In this document: piece by piece, positions 12,248 through 22,298 of the stretch
How positions within the stretch are numbered: position 1 is the first letter of the stretch
Layout of the letters: each line of letters opens with the position of its first letter
Assembly (NCBI GenBank): GCA_024114885.1
Contig: CP099426.1
Coordinates: forward strand, 682,001 to 746,000
Source of the DNA: Septoria linicola
Lineage: Eukaryota; Ascomycota; Dothideomycetes; Mycosphaerellales; Mycosphaerellaceae
Reading direction: 5' to 3'
Length of the DNA stretch: 64,000 nt
Notes under the pieces: generated by a model
The model's database searches: none
What the model saw: the letters and a program-made list of their open reading frames with translations, nothing else
Told to the model about the DNA's origin: nothing
Translations under genes and position numbers: made by a program

Positions 12248-13892
12248 GTTGGGCTTGGGAGCTCCCTCGGCCTAGAGAGACGACAGTCAGCAGAAAGAGA
12301 GGCATGCGCATTGCGCATTGAAGGCGCGTCTTCCCATGATGAATTGCTAAGATTACTCCTCCTCGGATCAGAACGATGCTGGGGTTGCACAGGCAGATAT
12401 CGGAGGTATCGGTCGCTTATGGTAGTACTTGTTGAGCGGCGATTACAGGAAAGTCAGTGTTCAACGACTATCTCAACTCCATCCCGATCGATTATGCCAC
12501 GATACAGTGACATTGCACGCGGCCACGAAGCCGCGCGTTGATTCGATGATGTTAGACATTTTCTCAGTGGGATGTTCCTGGCGGAAAATTGTATCTGCCG
12601 GCATGAAAACAAGGCTTTTCTGTCGCAGCATTGGGCAGCATGATTCTTTTGGGTTCATATTTGGCCACGTAGGGCTGTCATCTGGCGGCAGTCGGCAGTG
12701 CTTCGAAACATGTCACAGAATATTGCGGGAATTTTGTCGGCGCAAGAATACTGCTTCGGTGCCGCGATGTGTTGTCGAGGTTTTGGTGAGGCTCTTTCTT
12801 CATTCTGGATTTCAGTCAGTCGCGAAACCATGCATTCTGATCTGCGGACCCGCAGATACTGGGCATAAATGCTCCTGTATGCAAACATCCCTGCACTGCC
12901 GGCGGACTGCCGCAGCCGAGAGCTTAACGCATGCGCGAAGTGACTCCCCTTGTCAGCCACCCATCTCATTGTCTCGATCTGCTTCGAACATAGCCTGACC
13001 TAGACTCTTACGAGAAATGGTAGGTAAGCACGCGATACCCGGCGGAATTTGGGGGCAGAGCTGCTGGCAGGCCAAAGAGCTTCCCCTTGGTGACCTTGTA
13101 CAGAAATCGATGCGATGGAGATCTCATCAGTTTACGATGCTCTACAGTCAGGACTGTGCAAAAGTGTTCGTGATCGTTGAGTCTTGGAGACAATTGCGTA
13201 GACCAGTTGAGGGCTAAAGATTAGAGCACCACGGAAGGCGAAGGAGAGCGTCCTTGGATCACGAAAGTGTGCTCGGGCCGCACATTGTGAGATCTCTTTG
13301 GTGCTCCAAATGCGATCCGTACTCGTGGATCAATGTGAAGTAATATCCCGCTCATGTTTACACTGACTCTTGTCTTCTGGCTTTCAATTCGTTGCTGCAT
13401 TTTCCGTTTCGAGGCTCATCATCCATGACTTGTAGTCTAGTACATTGACGATTAGGGCTGCTTCAAATTTGAAACGAGAAGTGCTGAGTTGAGCGTCATA
13501 CTACGGCGTCGACTAAGCTGTCGATGATGTTCTGTCGCGGTATGTGTGTTGCAGCACACAAGGACGCGTCGATGTTTTGCAGTACGGCGCACGTGCCAAG
13601 CCTTTGGGCCTGACATCACCAAAGTGCTCAGGTCTGGTCGAATGGGCATTACTCCTATGAACAAGAAATTGCATTCATCATTGCGCAGATAGTGTGGAAC
13701 AGATCTGACGCTCGGCTGATTTGATTGAAGGTCGTCACGCCAATGTGAGCAGGACCTCTACGCAGAGCCCCAGTGGCGACTCCTCACTGTGCCGACCGCA
13801 GCACATTCTAATGATGGCTATCCTGGCACATGCCCCAACAGATAGCACGCTAGGATGACAAGTATGATAGATGAGGACAACTCATGTGCTAG
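12248..13892. other. Intergenic region between two minus-strand genes
   Basis: No gene is supported; the longest frame (12429-12998, plus strand) has no domain-like features. A perfect 8-base inverted repeat with a 2-base spacer lies at 12840-12857 and contains CGG-N2-CCG, the geometry bound by some Zn2Cys6 regulators. Whether it is functional is unknown. Confidence 0.45.
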
Positions 13893-15429
13893 CTACTCAT
13901 ACAACTCGTCACCGCTCGAAACAGCTGGTGAGCCATGCGAGGGAGAGTCTGGCCAGTCACTAGATGCATCATCAGAGCCGGAGCTAGGCCATTCTACTGC
14001 CTTTTGAACGTGCTGCTGGTATGCCTTGATCTATGTGTTGTTAGCCGATTACACGAACACCATCGCAACAGGGTTGACTGACCGGATCGAAATCGTCCTT
14101 CTCTGGCTTCTCTTTCGCGATGCCACCTCCCCAATACCAATTACCGAAATACACCGCCGTGGCAAAATGAGAGAAGTTCTCCGGGGACTTGATTGCACGC
14201 GTCGGATCGTGTTGAGCCAGATTGGTAGCTAGGCACCAGCCGTATGTATTCTCGTTGTGGCCATTCAACAGCGGTAGCTTCTTCCCTTTGTCATCTACGG
14301 CGGGCTCATCAATCCCTAAATGAGGTTAGTACATGCGTAAAGCCTGTAAGTACACCTTTGCTTACAGCCCAAGCCATAGTGACCAATCTCATGAAGCCAT
14401 CCTGTTGCCATGAAATTGAAGGCTGCCGCAGAACGACCAGTAGGCTCGACAGAATTCAGAGACCACTTGTCATCCCCCAGAATGCGAGGACAAAACATGA
14501 CTAGTGCAGTGTGTGGAGGCCGAGTCGTTTGAGCATTGAACATTGGTAAGCACCATCGACTTTGGGGCTTGTTGCCAGATGACACTTTGTGGGGTTCGCA
14601 TTCCAGAACACTGTCTTCTTGTGGAATACCGTCAGCGACCCAGGCTCCGTTCGGACAGGCAACATGTGCCTGGCTGGCTGCGTCATGTCAGTACCACAGA
14701 AACTGTGCTCGACAACGGCAGGGCCTACGTTTGGCAATAGTGTATTTTCCCTCAGCACTCGTGCCGATATCTCTAGGATCCGTGGAGTCAGATGCGATGT
14801 AGCGAACATAGTCGGCACCACATCGGAGGTAAACTCTCTTCCTGGCTTGCAGGTGGATCGCCAGCAGCTCTTGAAGCCGGTCTGTCCAAGATGTCAGCTA
14901 TGTCCAACTCAGTTATGTCCCGATAGTGCTTCTACTTAGAACGATTGAGGCCAGAGTCTTGCCTTCGACCTTGGCATCATATTTGCCGAATCTGACATCG
15001 TCAGAAGTGGACATTGAATCGACGTATCGAGATATCTTACAATGCTCGGAATATCTGCTCGACACGAACCCATTCATCGTAGGCTTCCTCCCGAGATTCA
15101 GCGGGCTTAGACTCAAGCAACATCTCAGTTCCTGCAGCTGCAAGTTTTGTGATCTCAACGGTCTCGTCCCAGGCTTCTCTCATTTGTGTCTCCCACTCAC
15201 GGCAGCTACCGGGCGCGTCGGCTCTGAGCTCGACCTCGAAATAATCTTCAAGCTTGTACTCGTAATCGGTGTTGCCTCGTGCGAAGTGCTCTCCAGATCT
15301 GACATCGCTGGCAGAACTCAAGGGTGGAATGACAATAGTATGGGTAGGTAATGCTGTGGTCATGCCGCGAAAGGCGGCATAGCTTAGTAAGTGGGCAAAT
15401 GGACAGCAGAGCAGTAGCTTACGCGCCAT
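13893..15429 (-). CDS. Secreted zinc endopeptidase, aspzincin (M35-like)
   Basis: The protein contains the zinc-binding motif HEIGH at residues 295-299 and downstream acidic and aromatic motifs NENTYGW and YWGGGIA seen in fungal lysine-specific metallo-endopeptidase (M35 clan) proteins. It would cleave proteins outside the cell. The six exons are 15429-15041, 14991-14936, 14881-14729, 14677-14366, 14315-14083 and 14030-13893. All introns are 49-54 bases with GT...AG ends and consistent phases, giving about 426 residues. Exon joins recover LQARKRVYLRCGADYVRY, a typical region. The N-terminus MARKLLLCCPFAHLLSYAAF is moderately hydrophobic and may be a signal peptide. However, the same stretch starts with GTAAGC and has a branch-like ACTAAG, so an in-frame first intron cannot be excluded. 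The Ser/Asp-rich C-terminus is unusual. Family assignment rests on motifs only. Confidence 0.78.
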
Positions 15430-17277
15430 CTTTCATCGTGATCGGGGTTGACGAGATTACAAGAAGTGGGTTATGGTGTCCGAGCCTGACAGGTCAACAT
15501 GAGAGCGGGGGCTGCACATATAAGTGCTCGCATGAATTCCAACAACCGCGATTGCTTGAGCTTGAGGAGCCTGACTTGCGCTCCTTGACGCCACCGTCAC
15601 CTGGCTTTGACATGCCACATGGTCTTCATATGTTCCTCACGCGCAAGCTGCTCCGGAATCGGCACTCGCGGATATTCGTACGCTCAAGCGTGTTGCGATC
15701 CGTGAGCAAGCTTGCTGTGCAGCACGACTTCAACGTGTTATGTGTTTGAGCATATTCAGTGCCGAGCGGTCGTAGTACAGTAGCACAAAAGGAATGCCAG
15801 TGTCTCCTCAGAGCTGCTGCTGTCTGTCCTCAACTGAGTGCTTCAGAATTGGCAGGAGCGACGCGAGCGGCAGCTGCGGTGTTCTACTATCGCGTCAGCA
15901 ATACTATTTGTGTAACAATGTTCCTCTACTTCTAATCCCAACCCAGCGTGCCAGCAGCCAAACATCCTCACAATGCGATTTGAGGTCATGTATACCTCGC
16001 AAAGTGGCCTTGACAGCTCGACTTGACGGGGTCAGGCATTTTCCTAGGTCAGGCTGGAATGATGGTCAAGGCACAAAACGATAATCTTATCGTCTTGCAG
16101 CCGGAGCAGCGACTGAGCCAAAGCTGACAGGACATGTTCATGGTGCGCGATGCTAGCAGTGCGTGCGAAGCCCCGGCAAAGTCATGACTGTTCACTCTTG
16201 AGTTCGCAGGCCATCACCGTGTGAAGTTCCCGAAGACCAGATTGCAAGCATATCGAGCTCACGGTAGAGCTATACAAGGTCTTGAACTCCATGCTCAATG
16301 CGACCTCGGCGAAGAATCTCGTTGGTAGCGCGGATGAAGTGATTCAAAGACTCTGAAGAGCGCCCGGCTCTTTGAACTACCATACAAATACCCATCACGT
16401 CTGACAGAAGTTCAGCAGCGGCAGTGCCTCCGGAGAGCTTCACGCCAAATCGTCGCCGGCGTTCGTGCCTGCCAAGGAGGTTCAGGCATTGGAGGGGCGT
16501 TTCATCGGATCGACTCCCATGTTTCCCCGACGCGATGCGACACGGTGAGACTGCACCTCACCCCATCGCTCTCATCGATTTCATCTTTACGAAATCTTCA
16601 CTATGACTGCAACAATATCTGTATACAACTCTTGTGATCAATCGGTACAATGTTTCTCAACGCGAAGCTCTGTAAACTCAAAAGCCAATGATGTGCGTTG
16701 ACCCGCTGCAGCGACCATTCCACAAAGCGCAAATCGAAGACGTCACACCAATCCACACGTCGTTCATCTCTCCAGGAACGCCTCAAATGAGCAGCCTAGC
16801 GGTCACCCGGCATCGCACTTTCGAAGTCCCCGTAGCTCATGTTCCTTCGAGTGCCGGCGCAGCTGGATGCAGCTGTTACGCGCTTTGTGATCAAAAGGCT
16901 TATGTCCGAGGTGAGAGACACTTTTCTGTTTTCTTCCCACTTGCTTCTGTATACTCCGCGTCATTCATGTTTCGTGAGCTGCGGTCATCCTTGGGCACAC
17001 AGGCGTAAGCAGGACAAGAGGAGGAAATATCGAAAGAGCTGCGCAGTCAATATTGAGCGGTGTAATTTGGCCGTATCCCGAGCTGTGGCCCACTACAGTT
17101 TTCAGCTGCTTGAGCGGATTGATCAAGCTATCCAAAGCCCATTGGGTCGAGAAAAGGCCTGCGCTTCTACGCATAATTGTGTCCACCACGCGATCAACAA
17201 TTATCAGCTTGGTCCTCTACAGTACCACGATCTCAAGCCAGACAAGATCCTAGACTCGGAACCACAATCTTGAGATC
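15430..17277. other. Intergenic region
   Basis: About 1.85 kb without a supportable gene. Open frames up to 144 codons (for example 16839-17273, plus) show no domain. The region separates the divergent endopeptidase and cyclopropane-synthase genes, so it should contain both promoters. Confidence 0.45.
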
Positions 17278-18702
17278 ATGCTACAGAGAGGAGCAGCGGT
17301 AGCTGCCTCATACGCTGCGCCTTGGGTGTATCCACCTCTGTTGTCGATTGCTCGCAGCCAAATCTTAAATCTCTTACGCAACATACAAGTTGGGTCCTTG
17401 AAGATCACCGACACAGATGGTACGACCACAGTCTGTGGCTCACCTCGGCCAGCTGGTCTGGATGATGAGGTCCTCGAGAAGAATGTGTACACCACTGCGC
17501 ACTCCGAGCTTACTGTACACCAGGACATGTTCTGGGTGAGGCTACTCCTCTTCGCAGACATGGGGTTGGCAGAGTCCTACATGCTGGGCGAGGTCAGCTG
17601 CACAGATTTGACTGCTTTCTTCAAGCTCTTCATCAGCAACAAGAAGTACCTGTCAAATGGCACGACCTTGAGCAGCAACATTTTGGGCCGCATTTCTGGA
17701 CTTATCAGGAATACCAACGATCTCACCAACGCAAAGCTAAACATTTCAGCGCACTACGACATCTCAAACTCGATGTTTGAGGCTTTCTTGAGTCCCGACA
17801 TGACCTACTCCTGCCCGATCTGGCTGGCCAAGTCAGACCCAATGTGCGCGCAGGAAACGCTTGAGCAAGCGCAATACCGCAAGTTGAACCGCTTCGTACG
17901 AAATTGCAAGATCAAGCAGTCAGACCACGTTCTCGAGATCGGCACAGGCTGGGGATCATTTGCGATCTTGGCTGTGGAGAAGACAGGGTGCAGAGTTACA
18001 TCCTTAACACTCTCAGAAGAGCAGAAGAAGCTCGCGGAGGAGCGGATAGCGGCGAAAGGATACAGCGATCGCATCAAGGTTCTGCTCTGTGACTACCGAT
18101 CCTTGCCAGTGCCGAAGAAAGAGGAGGACAAGTTTGACAAGGCCGTATCGATTGAGATGCTTGAGGCAGTGGGTGCTGAATATCTGGAGACGTACTTCCG
18201 CTGCATCGATCAGCTTCTGAAGAGCGAAGGAGGCGTAGCCTGCTTCCAGTGTATCACGATACCAGAGAGCCGATACGTCGGATACGCCAACTCGGACGAC
18301 TTCATTCGACGATACATCTTCCCCGGTGGCCATCTGCCTACAATCACGCAACTCCTTGACAGCATCCGAGCCGGCTCGAGCGACGTGAAGAAGAGCGTTC
18401 AGCCTCGGCTGATTCCCGAGAGCATCGAGAACATCGGGCCGCACTACGCGAAGACTCTGCGACTATGGAGGCAGAACTTCATGCAGTATTTCGCGACCAA
18501 GATCAGGCCGGCTCTGATCCTCGAGTTCCAGGAACGACAAGGCCGCAAAATGTCGGAAGATGAGGTCGAGATCTTCAAGAAGAAGTGGGAGTACTACTTT
18601 GCCTACTGCGAGGCAGGTTTCGCGACTAAGACTTTGGGGGATGTAATCCTTACAGTTGGGAGAGAAGGAGCTGTGGAGATGATGGAGGATGTTCCACTGT
18701 AG
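17278..18702 (+). CDS. Cyclopropane-fatty-acyl-phospholipid synthase-like methyltransferase
   Basis: Members of this family use S-adenosylmethionine to transfer a methylene group to the double bond of phospholipid acyl chains. The single open frame of 474 residues needs no intron. The SAM-binding glycine motif VLEIGTGWGSFA lies at about residues 218-229. It is preceded by HYDISNSMFEAFLSPDMTYSC, the family signature around the substrate site, and followed by SLTLSEEQ, the second SAM-site element. A preceding hydrophobic segment and a lipid-facing N-terminal region fit membrane association. No amine-oxidase domain is fused at the N-terminus, unlike in plant enzymes. The product could instead be a related methyltransferase such as a sphingolipid C9 methyltransferase, but that fungal enzyme normally has two N-terminal membrane spans, which I do not see clearly. 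The start is the first ATG after an in-frame TGA at 17272. Confidence 0.85.
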   Translation: MLQRGAAVAASYAAPWVYPPLLSIARSQILNLLRNIQVGSLKITDTDGTTTVCGSPRPAGLDDEVLEKNVYTTAHSELTVHQDMFWVRLLLFADMGLAESYMLGEVSCTDLTAFFKLFISNKKYLSNGTTLSSNILGRISGLIRNTNDLTNAKLNISAHYDISNSMFEAFLSPDMTYSCPIWLAKSDPMCAQETLEQAQYRKLNRFVRNCKIKQSDHVLEIGTGWGSFAILAVEKTGCRVTSLTLSEEQKKLAEERIAAKGYSDRIKVLLCDYRSLPVPKKEEDKFDKAVSIEMLEAVGAEYLETYFRCIDQLLKSEGGVACFQCITIPESRYVGYANSDDFIRRYIFPGGHLPTITQLLDSIRAGSSDVKKSVQPRLIPESIENIGPHYAKTLRLWRQNFMQYFATKIRPALILEFQERQGRKMSEDEVEIFKKKWEYYFAYCEAGFATKTLGDVILTVGREGAVEMMEDVPL

Positions 18703-19437
18703 ATGGTACGGAAATGTTAATGAAGGTCATGTGTGCTCATATGTGAGCGGCAGTCGTAAGATATACCCTTCTCTGGAGAAACGACGTGTCTCTTCGAGAC
18801 TCCTTGCGTGCGAGCGTTTAGATGTCGAAGACACGTCGTCTGGTTTGGAGCGTACTTTGAGCGTTTAGCGAGGCGTATGCCGATGTAGAGTTGTTAAGAG
18901 ATAAGTCATATGATGCGTTTCAATTGAAAACATATTCATCATCGTACGCAGTCAACTGGAAAACAAAAAGACGGGATGACAGCGAGAGTTGTTGTTTCGT
19001 GTTGTAATTTTCATCTCCTATGCAGCCATTTAAGCTGCCATGCCTCACCCATCATGACGTGCACCAAGTGACTGCCGTGCCATGTGTAAAGTACAAGGTC
19101 CTTCAAGTATCTTCTACGCCTTCTATCATGCCAATGCTATCATTCGCGTGCATGCGTGGGTATCGTTCATCATTCCTCATTCCTCGTTTCTCATCTCTCA
19201 TCAAAGCCCCACCCTCATGACACCCATCAATCAAATGCAACGCTAAAACCGCTCTCGCTATGCTAAAAGGACCGTTGCCAACGAACCCTCATGTCTCCTG
19301 CTGCCTGCCGCGTACCGTCCGCGAGGACGAAAAGTGTGAGAGGGTGGAAGAAATGTGCTTACCGTACTTTGTGATCAGAAATGATTGATGTCAGAGACAG
19401 CAAAGCCGCCCACAGGCGTGACCTGATCTGTTCTGCT
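18703..19437. other. Convergent intergenic region
   Basis: This holds the 3' ends of the methyltransferase (plus) and the unrecognised minus-strand gene. No coding region is supported. It contains the inverted repeat listed at 18781-18839. Confidence 0.5.
18781..18839. repeat. Imperfect inverted repeat (hairpin)
   Basis: The arm ACGACGTGTC-TC-TTCGA at 18781-18797 pairs with TCGAAGACACGTCGT at 18825-18839, with a 2-base bulge and a loop of about 27 bases. It lies roughly 80 bases downstream of the methyltransferase stop codon. It could form a stem in the transcript tail; no function is known. Confidence 0.7.
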
Positions 19438-20844
19438 CTAAAGCTTCTTGAGTGGAACCTCATCAGAAGAAGTAGAGCTTTTGCGTGAGTTGAAAGAAGA
19501 GACACCAGTTGGGACAAGGGCTCTTGGCTTCTTGCTTGGTGCCTTACCTTTGATTGCAGCATCGTCGTCTTCTGGCGAAGCAGTACCCTTGCGCTTCTTC
19601 GCGCCAAGGACAGCGACGTACTTGATGCCGTGAGCTTGAGCTTTCTGCTGATTCTCGACCTCGCGCTCGGTCTTGTTGGCGTTGCCACGGAAGTTGGCGA
19701 TCTTGCGGTTAACGGCGCTGGTCGTGCAGCAGACCAGTTCGTCGAGGCGCTGAAGACGAACAACATCGTATCTGATGACTGCGTACTTACGAAGAGCGCC
19801 GGCGACAAGGTCGACATGATCGGAGCACTTGATGCTATCTTCGGATTTGTGGTATCTGAGACTTTTCATGCCGACTTCGTGAGCCTCGATCAAGTTCTTG
19901 AGAAGTACCCAGCATGCGGCTTCGAGGGTAACGTCGTCATGCTTGAGTGTCTTGTCGACGTGGCCGTCTTGATAGGCCAGCCAGCGAGCCTTGTCGGCCT
20001 GCTTGACCAAGGAGAATTGTTCAGGCTTGACAGCGTAATCCGCACGGAATGCCGCCAGTAAGATCTGCACGTACTTGCCGGGATTGGCTTTGACCACAAC
20101 CCAATCGTCGTTGATAATGTTTGGACGAATGCGGTGGAATGCAGTGGCCTCAGCCTCGGCGAAGTTGTTGAATCTGAGGGTTTGTGGTCTTGTGCTTGCT
20201 GATGATGTGGAGCAGCAGAGTGGTGGTGCAGAGACCTCGTCAAGCTGTTGGCCGGGCTGCGATTCTTGGACAGCGTCGTTGAGTTCGTCGGTGCTAGATG
20301 TACCATGCGGGGATGTTGCGGAGGACTCTGGCGAGTTCGAGGACTCAGAGCTCATGTTACGAACATGCCCAGAGAGCTCCGTGGTGCTGGACAGAGTGAA
20401 GTGATCAGAACGAGTAGAAGCGCCATGCTCGTTGCCAGGATTCTCGACACTTTCGTGCGCTTGCTGCTGATGCTGAGTGTACTGGCTGTCGTACGTCTGC
20501 GCTGGTAATATGCTACTGCTTGGACCATTGTCAAAGGTCTCGTAGGAGGTGAAGGGTAGCGGCGCATAGACGCCCTGACGATAGTATGCATCGGCAGTAG
20601 GTACTGGCTGGTATAAATGCATCGGGGCGGTTGGGTACGACATGTAACTTTGTGGAGCGAGGCCATACTCTGCTCCTGGAATGGCATCTTCGAGGAATGA
20701 TGTCTTGAATGGAGATAGTGGAACTGGCATGAGAGCGCTAGAGTCGTGAGCCTGCCCTGGGATGTCGTAGGTTTCGTTGGGAGGCATGAATTCACCGGTG
20801 AAGGCGAAGTCGGCAGTGAAGTCGTAAGGGAACTGAGAGTCCAT
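19438..20844 (-). CDS. Unrecognised nuclear-type protein with conserved middle domain
   Basis: The frame from ATG 20844 gives about 468 residues and starts MDSQFPYDFTADFAFTGEF. The first 200 residues are rich in Ser, Gln, Pro, Tyr and acidic residues, as in transcription activators. The middle (about residues 200-370) is ordered and charged, with motifs such as RIRPNIINDDWVVVKANPGKY, ARWLAYQDGHVDKTL and NLIEAHEVGMKSLRYHKSE. The C-terminus has basic patches (AKKRKG, KAPSKKPR) that fit nuclear localisation. I do not recognise the domain; a DNA- or chromatin-associated regulator is an inference. The frame is open up to another ATG at 21114, but those 90 residues look untranslated: they are low in conservation-like features and rich in His, Ser and Thr. 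The upstream region contains a striking inverted repeat. Confidence 0.65.
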   Translation of the reverse strand: MDSQFPYDFTADFAFTGEFMPPNETYDIPGQAHDSSALMPVPLSPFKTSFLEDAIPGAEYGLAPQSYMSYPTAPMHLYQPVPTADAYYRQGVYAPLPFTSYETFDNGPSSSILPAQTYDSQYTQHQQQAHESVENPGNEHGASTRSDHFTLSSTTELSGHVRNMSSESSNSPESSATSPHGTSSTDELNDAVQESQPGQQLDEVSAPPLCCSTSSASTRPQTLRFNNFAEAEATAFHRIRPNIINDDWVVVKANPGKYVQILLAAFRADYAVKPEQFSLVKQADKARWLAYQDGHVDKTLKHDDVTLEAACWVLLKNLIEAHEVGMKSLRYHKSEDSIKCSDHVDLVAGALRKYAVIRYDVVRLQRLDELVCCTTSAVNRKIANFRGNANKTEREVENQQKAQAHGIKYVAVLGAKKRKGTASPEDDDAAIKGKAPSKKPRALVPTGVSSFNSRKSSTSSDEVPLKKL

Positions 20845-22298
20845 CGTAGCGGTTGTGGTTGGCTCAAGAACGGAAAGTTTGCGTGAGTGTTGGGAGGTAC
20901 GAGCGCCTGCGCTCAGTGGTGCGAGTGTTCTAGAGTCTTGTATGTCGGGTTCGAACGGCTTGCGCTCTTTGTGTTGTTGTATGGAAAAAGTGTCGGAAGT
21001 AGTACTGATGTGTAAGTCTCGGCGATGCCAGCGTCGAGGATGTCTCTTGTGAAATGAAGAAGAAGGGAAGTGTTGGAAGCAAAGTGTGTTGAGGAAGGAG
21101 TTTGAGTCGTCCATGGAGAGCGACGTCGTGCTTTTATCAAGCAGAATCGCCAGCCACCTCTGTTTCTGAGAGCAATCGCTGGATTGAAGCTATTGTGCGC
21201 GACAATAGCAAGCTGTCTGTGCGCGGTGTCAAATGCAGTCGCGCACAATAGCGTGGTCCGTGCAATTCGAGTTCGCTGGTAGTGACAATGCGAGCTTGAG
21301 CTCAGAAGCATTGAGCGATGTCGTACAATGAGGTCGTGCAGTGTCTATACGTGGTGTCAATTGTGTCAATGATCAGTCTTGAACGCGGACGAGGGCATCA
21401 ATGTGTGTGCTAACAGTGCACGGCCCACTTGCTTCACCTCACTTGCAGGACGCCACGCTAGCAGCTCAGATTGTGCAACTGGCCGTGAAGCTCGAAGCGC
21501 ATCGTTCGCGCGAATCGAATGTCAGATGCTGTTGAGAGTCAGCGACTTGCAATGGCTCTTGACACTTCCGCGCAGGCTGCCATGACTTCTTCGTGTCCGA
21601 AAAGCTTGAACAGCCATATGTGCCGTCGCAGGCCGGACGCGCCTGATTGACGGAGTACGTAAGGCGTCGAATACTAGCCTCCCGGTGAGACCCACTGTCT
21701 TCAAGGACCCATTCGACCATGACCACGAGTTGCTTCACAAATCAAAGATGGCATAGATTTGTTCACGTCCGTGACGCGCGATCTCACATTCAGCGAAGCT
21801 GTCTCTGCCGACGTAGTATGCTCAACGTGAACCTAACCTCTAGGGGGTTCGCTGCTCACATAGCTGTCGGCGCCACTGTATCGTCCAGATGGGGCGAGTC
21901 TGCAGTTGGCTCCAGCATCAGCGATTGCTTGACAACCTCGACTGCGGCCTCTGTTAACGAATGTGCAGCTGAGGGAAGTGTACCTTTTGCATGACGAGAC
22001 TGATCGATCTGTGCCTCGTCGAACGAGACATGTCCTTCTACTGAGTGCAACAGCTCGTTGTGGGAGTGTGAGGTGTAGGGACTTACGTGAAAACGGGAGT
22101 GAAGTGAAAGTCGCAGCGGCTGCAGGCGCCACCCGGAATTTCGCCGCCACTCGATCTCCCATCTCTGAACACGTCAGAATTGGATTTCCTCTGTGACAAC
22201 AACCACACACGCCACACGCTCTCGCAAGCTCATCGCGCCTCGACTGAACCACTACTGGCTCAGTCTACAGAAGCTCCACGAATACCACAACGCGTTTT
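20845..22298. other. Divergent promoter region
   Basis: About 1.45 kb between the unrecognised minus-strand gene and the Ufo1-like gene. No coding region is supported apart from a possible N-terminal extension of the minus-strand gene (20845-21114). Repeated ACAAT/ATTGT motifs cluster between 21189 and 21370. Confidence 0.5.
21189..21252. repeat. Perfect 15-base inverted repeat with an internal third copy
   Basis: GCTATTGTGCGCGAC at 21189-21203 is the exact reverse complement of GTCGCGCACAATAGC at 21238-21252, with a 34-base spacer. The 8-base core ACAATAGC also occurs at 21202-21209, forming a tighter palindrome with the left arm. It lies about 350-410 bases upstream of the ATG at 20844. 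The ACAAT core resembles sites of HMG-box regulators, which is an inference only. Confidence 0.8.

Noticed and set aside
16839..17273. 144-codon frame just before the cyclopropane-synthase-like gene
   Set aside because: It has no domain and does not splice sensibly into the gene; it is probably promoter sequence.
20845..21114. N-terminal extension of the unknown regulator from an upstream ATG
   Set aside because: The 90 extra residues are rich in His, Ser and Thr without structure-like features; the ATG at 20844 begins natural-looking sequence. Not excluded.
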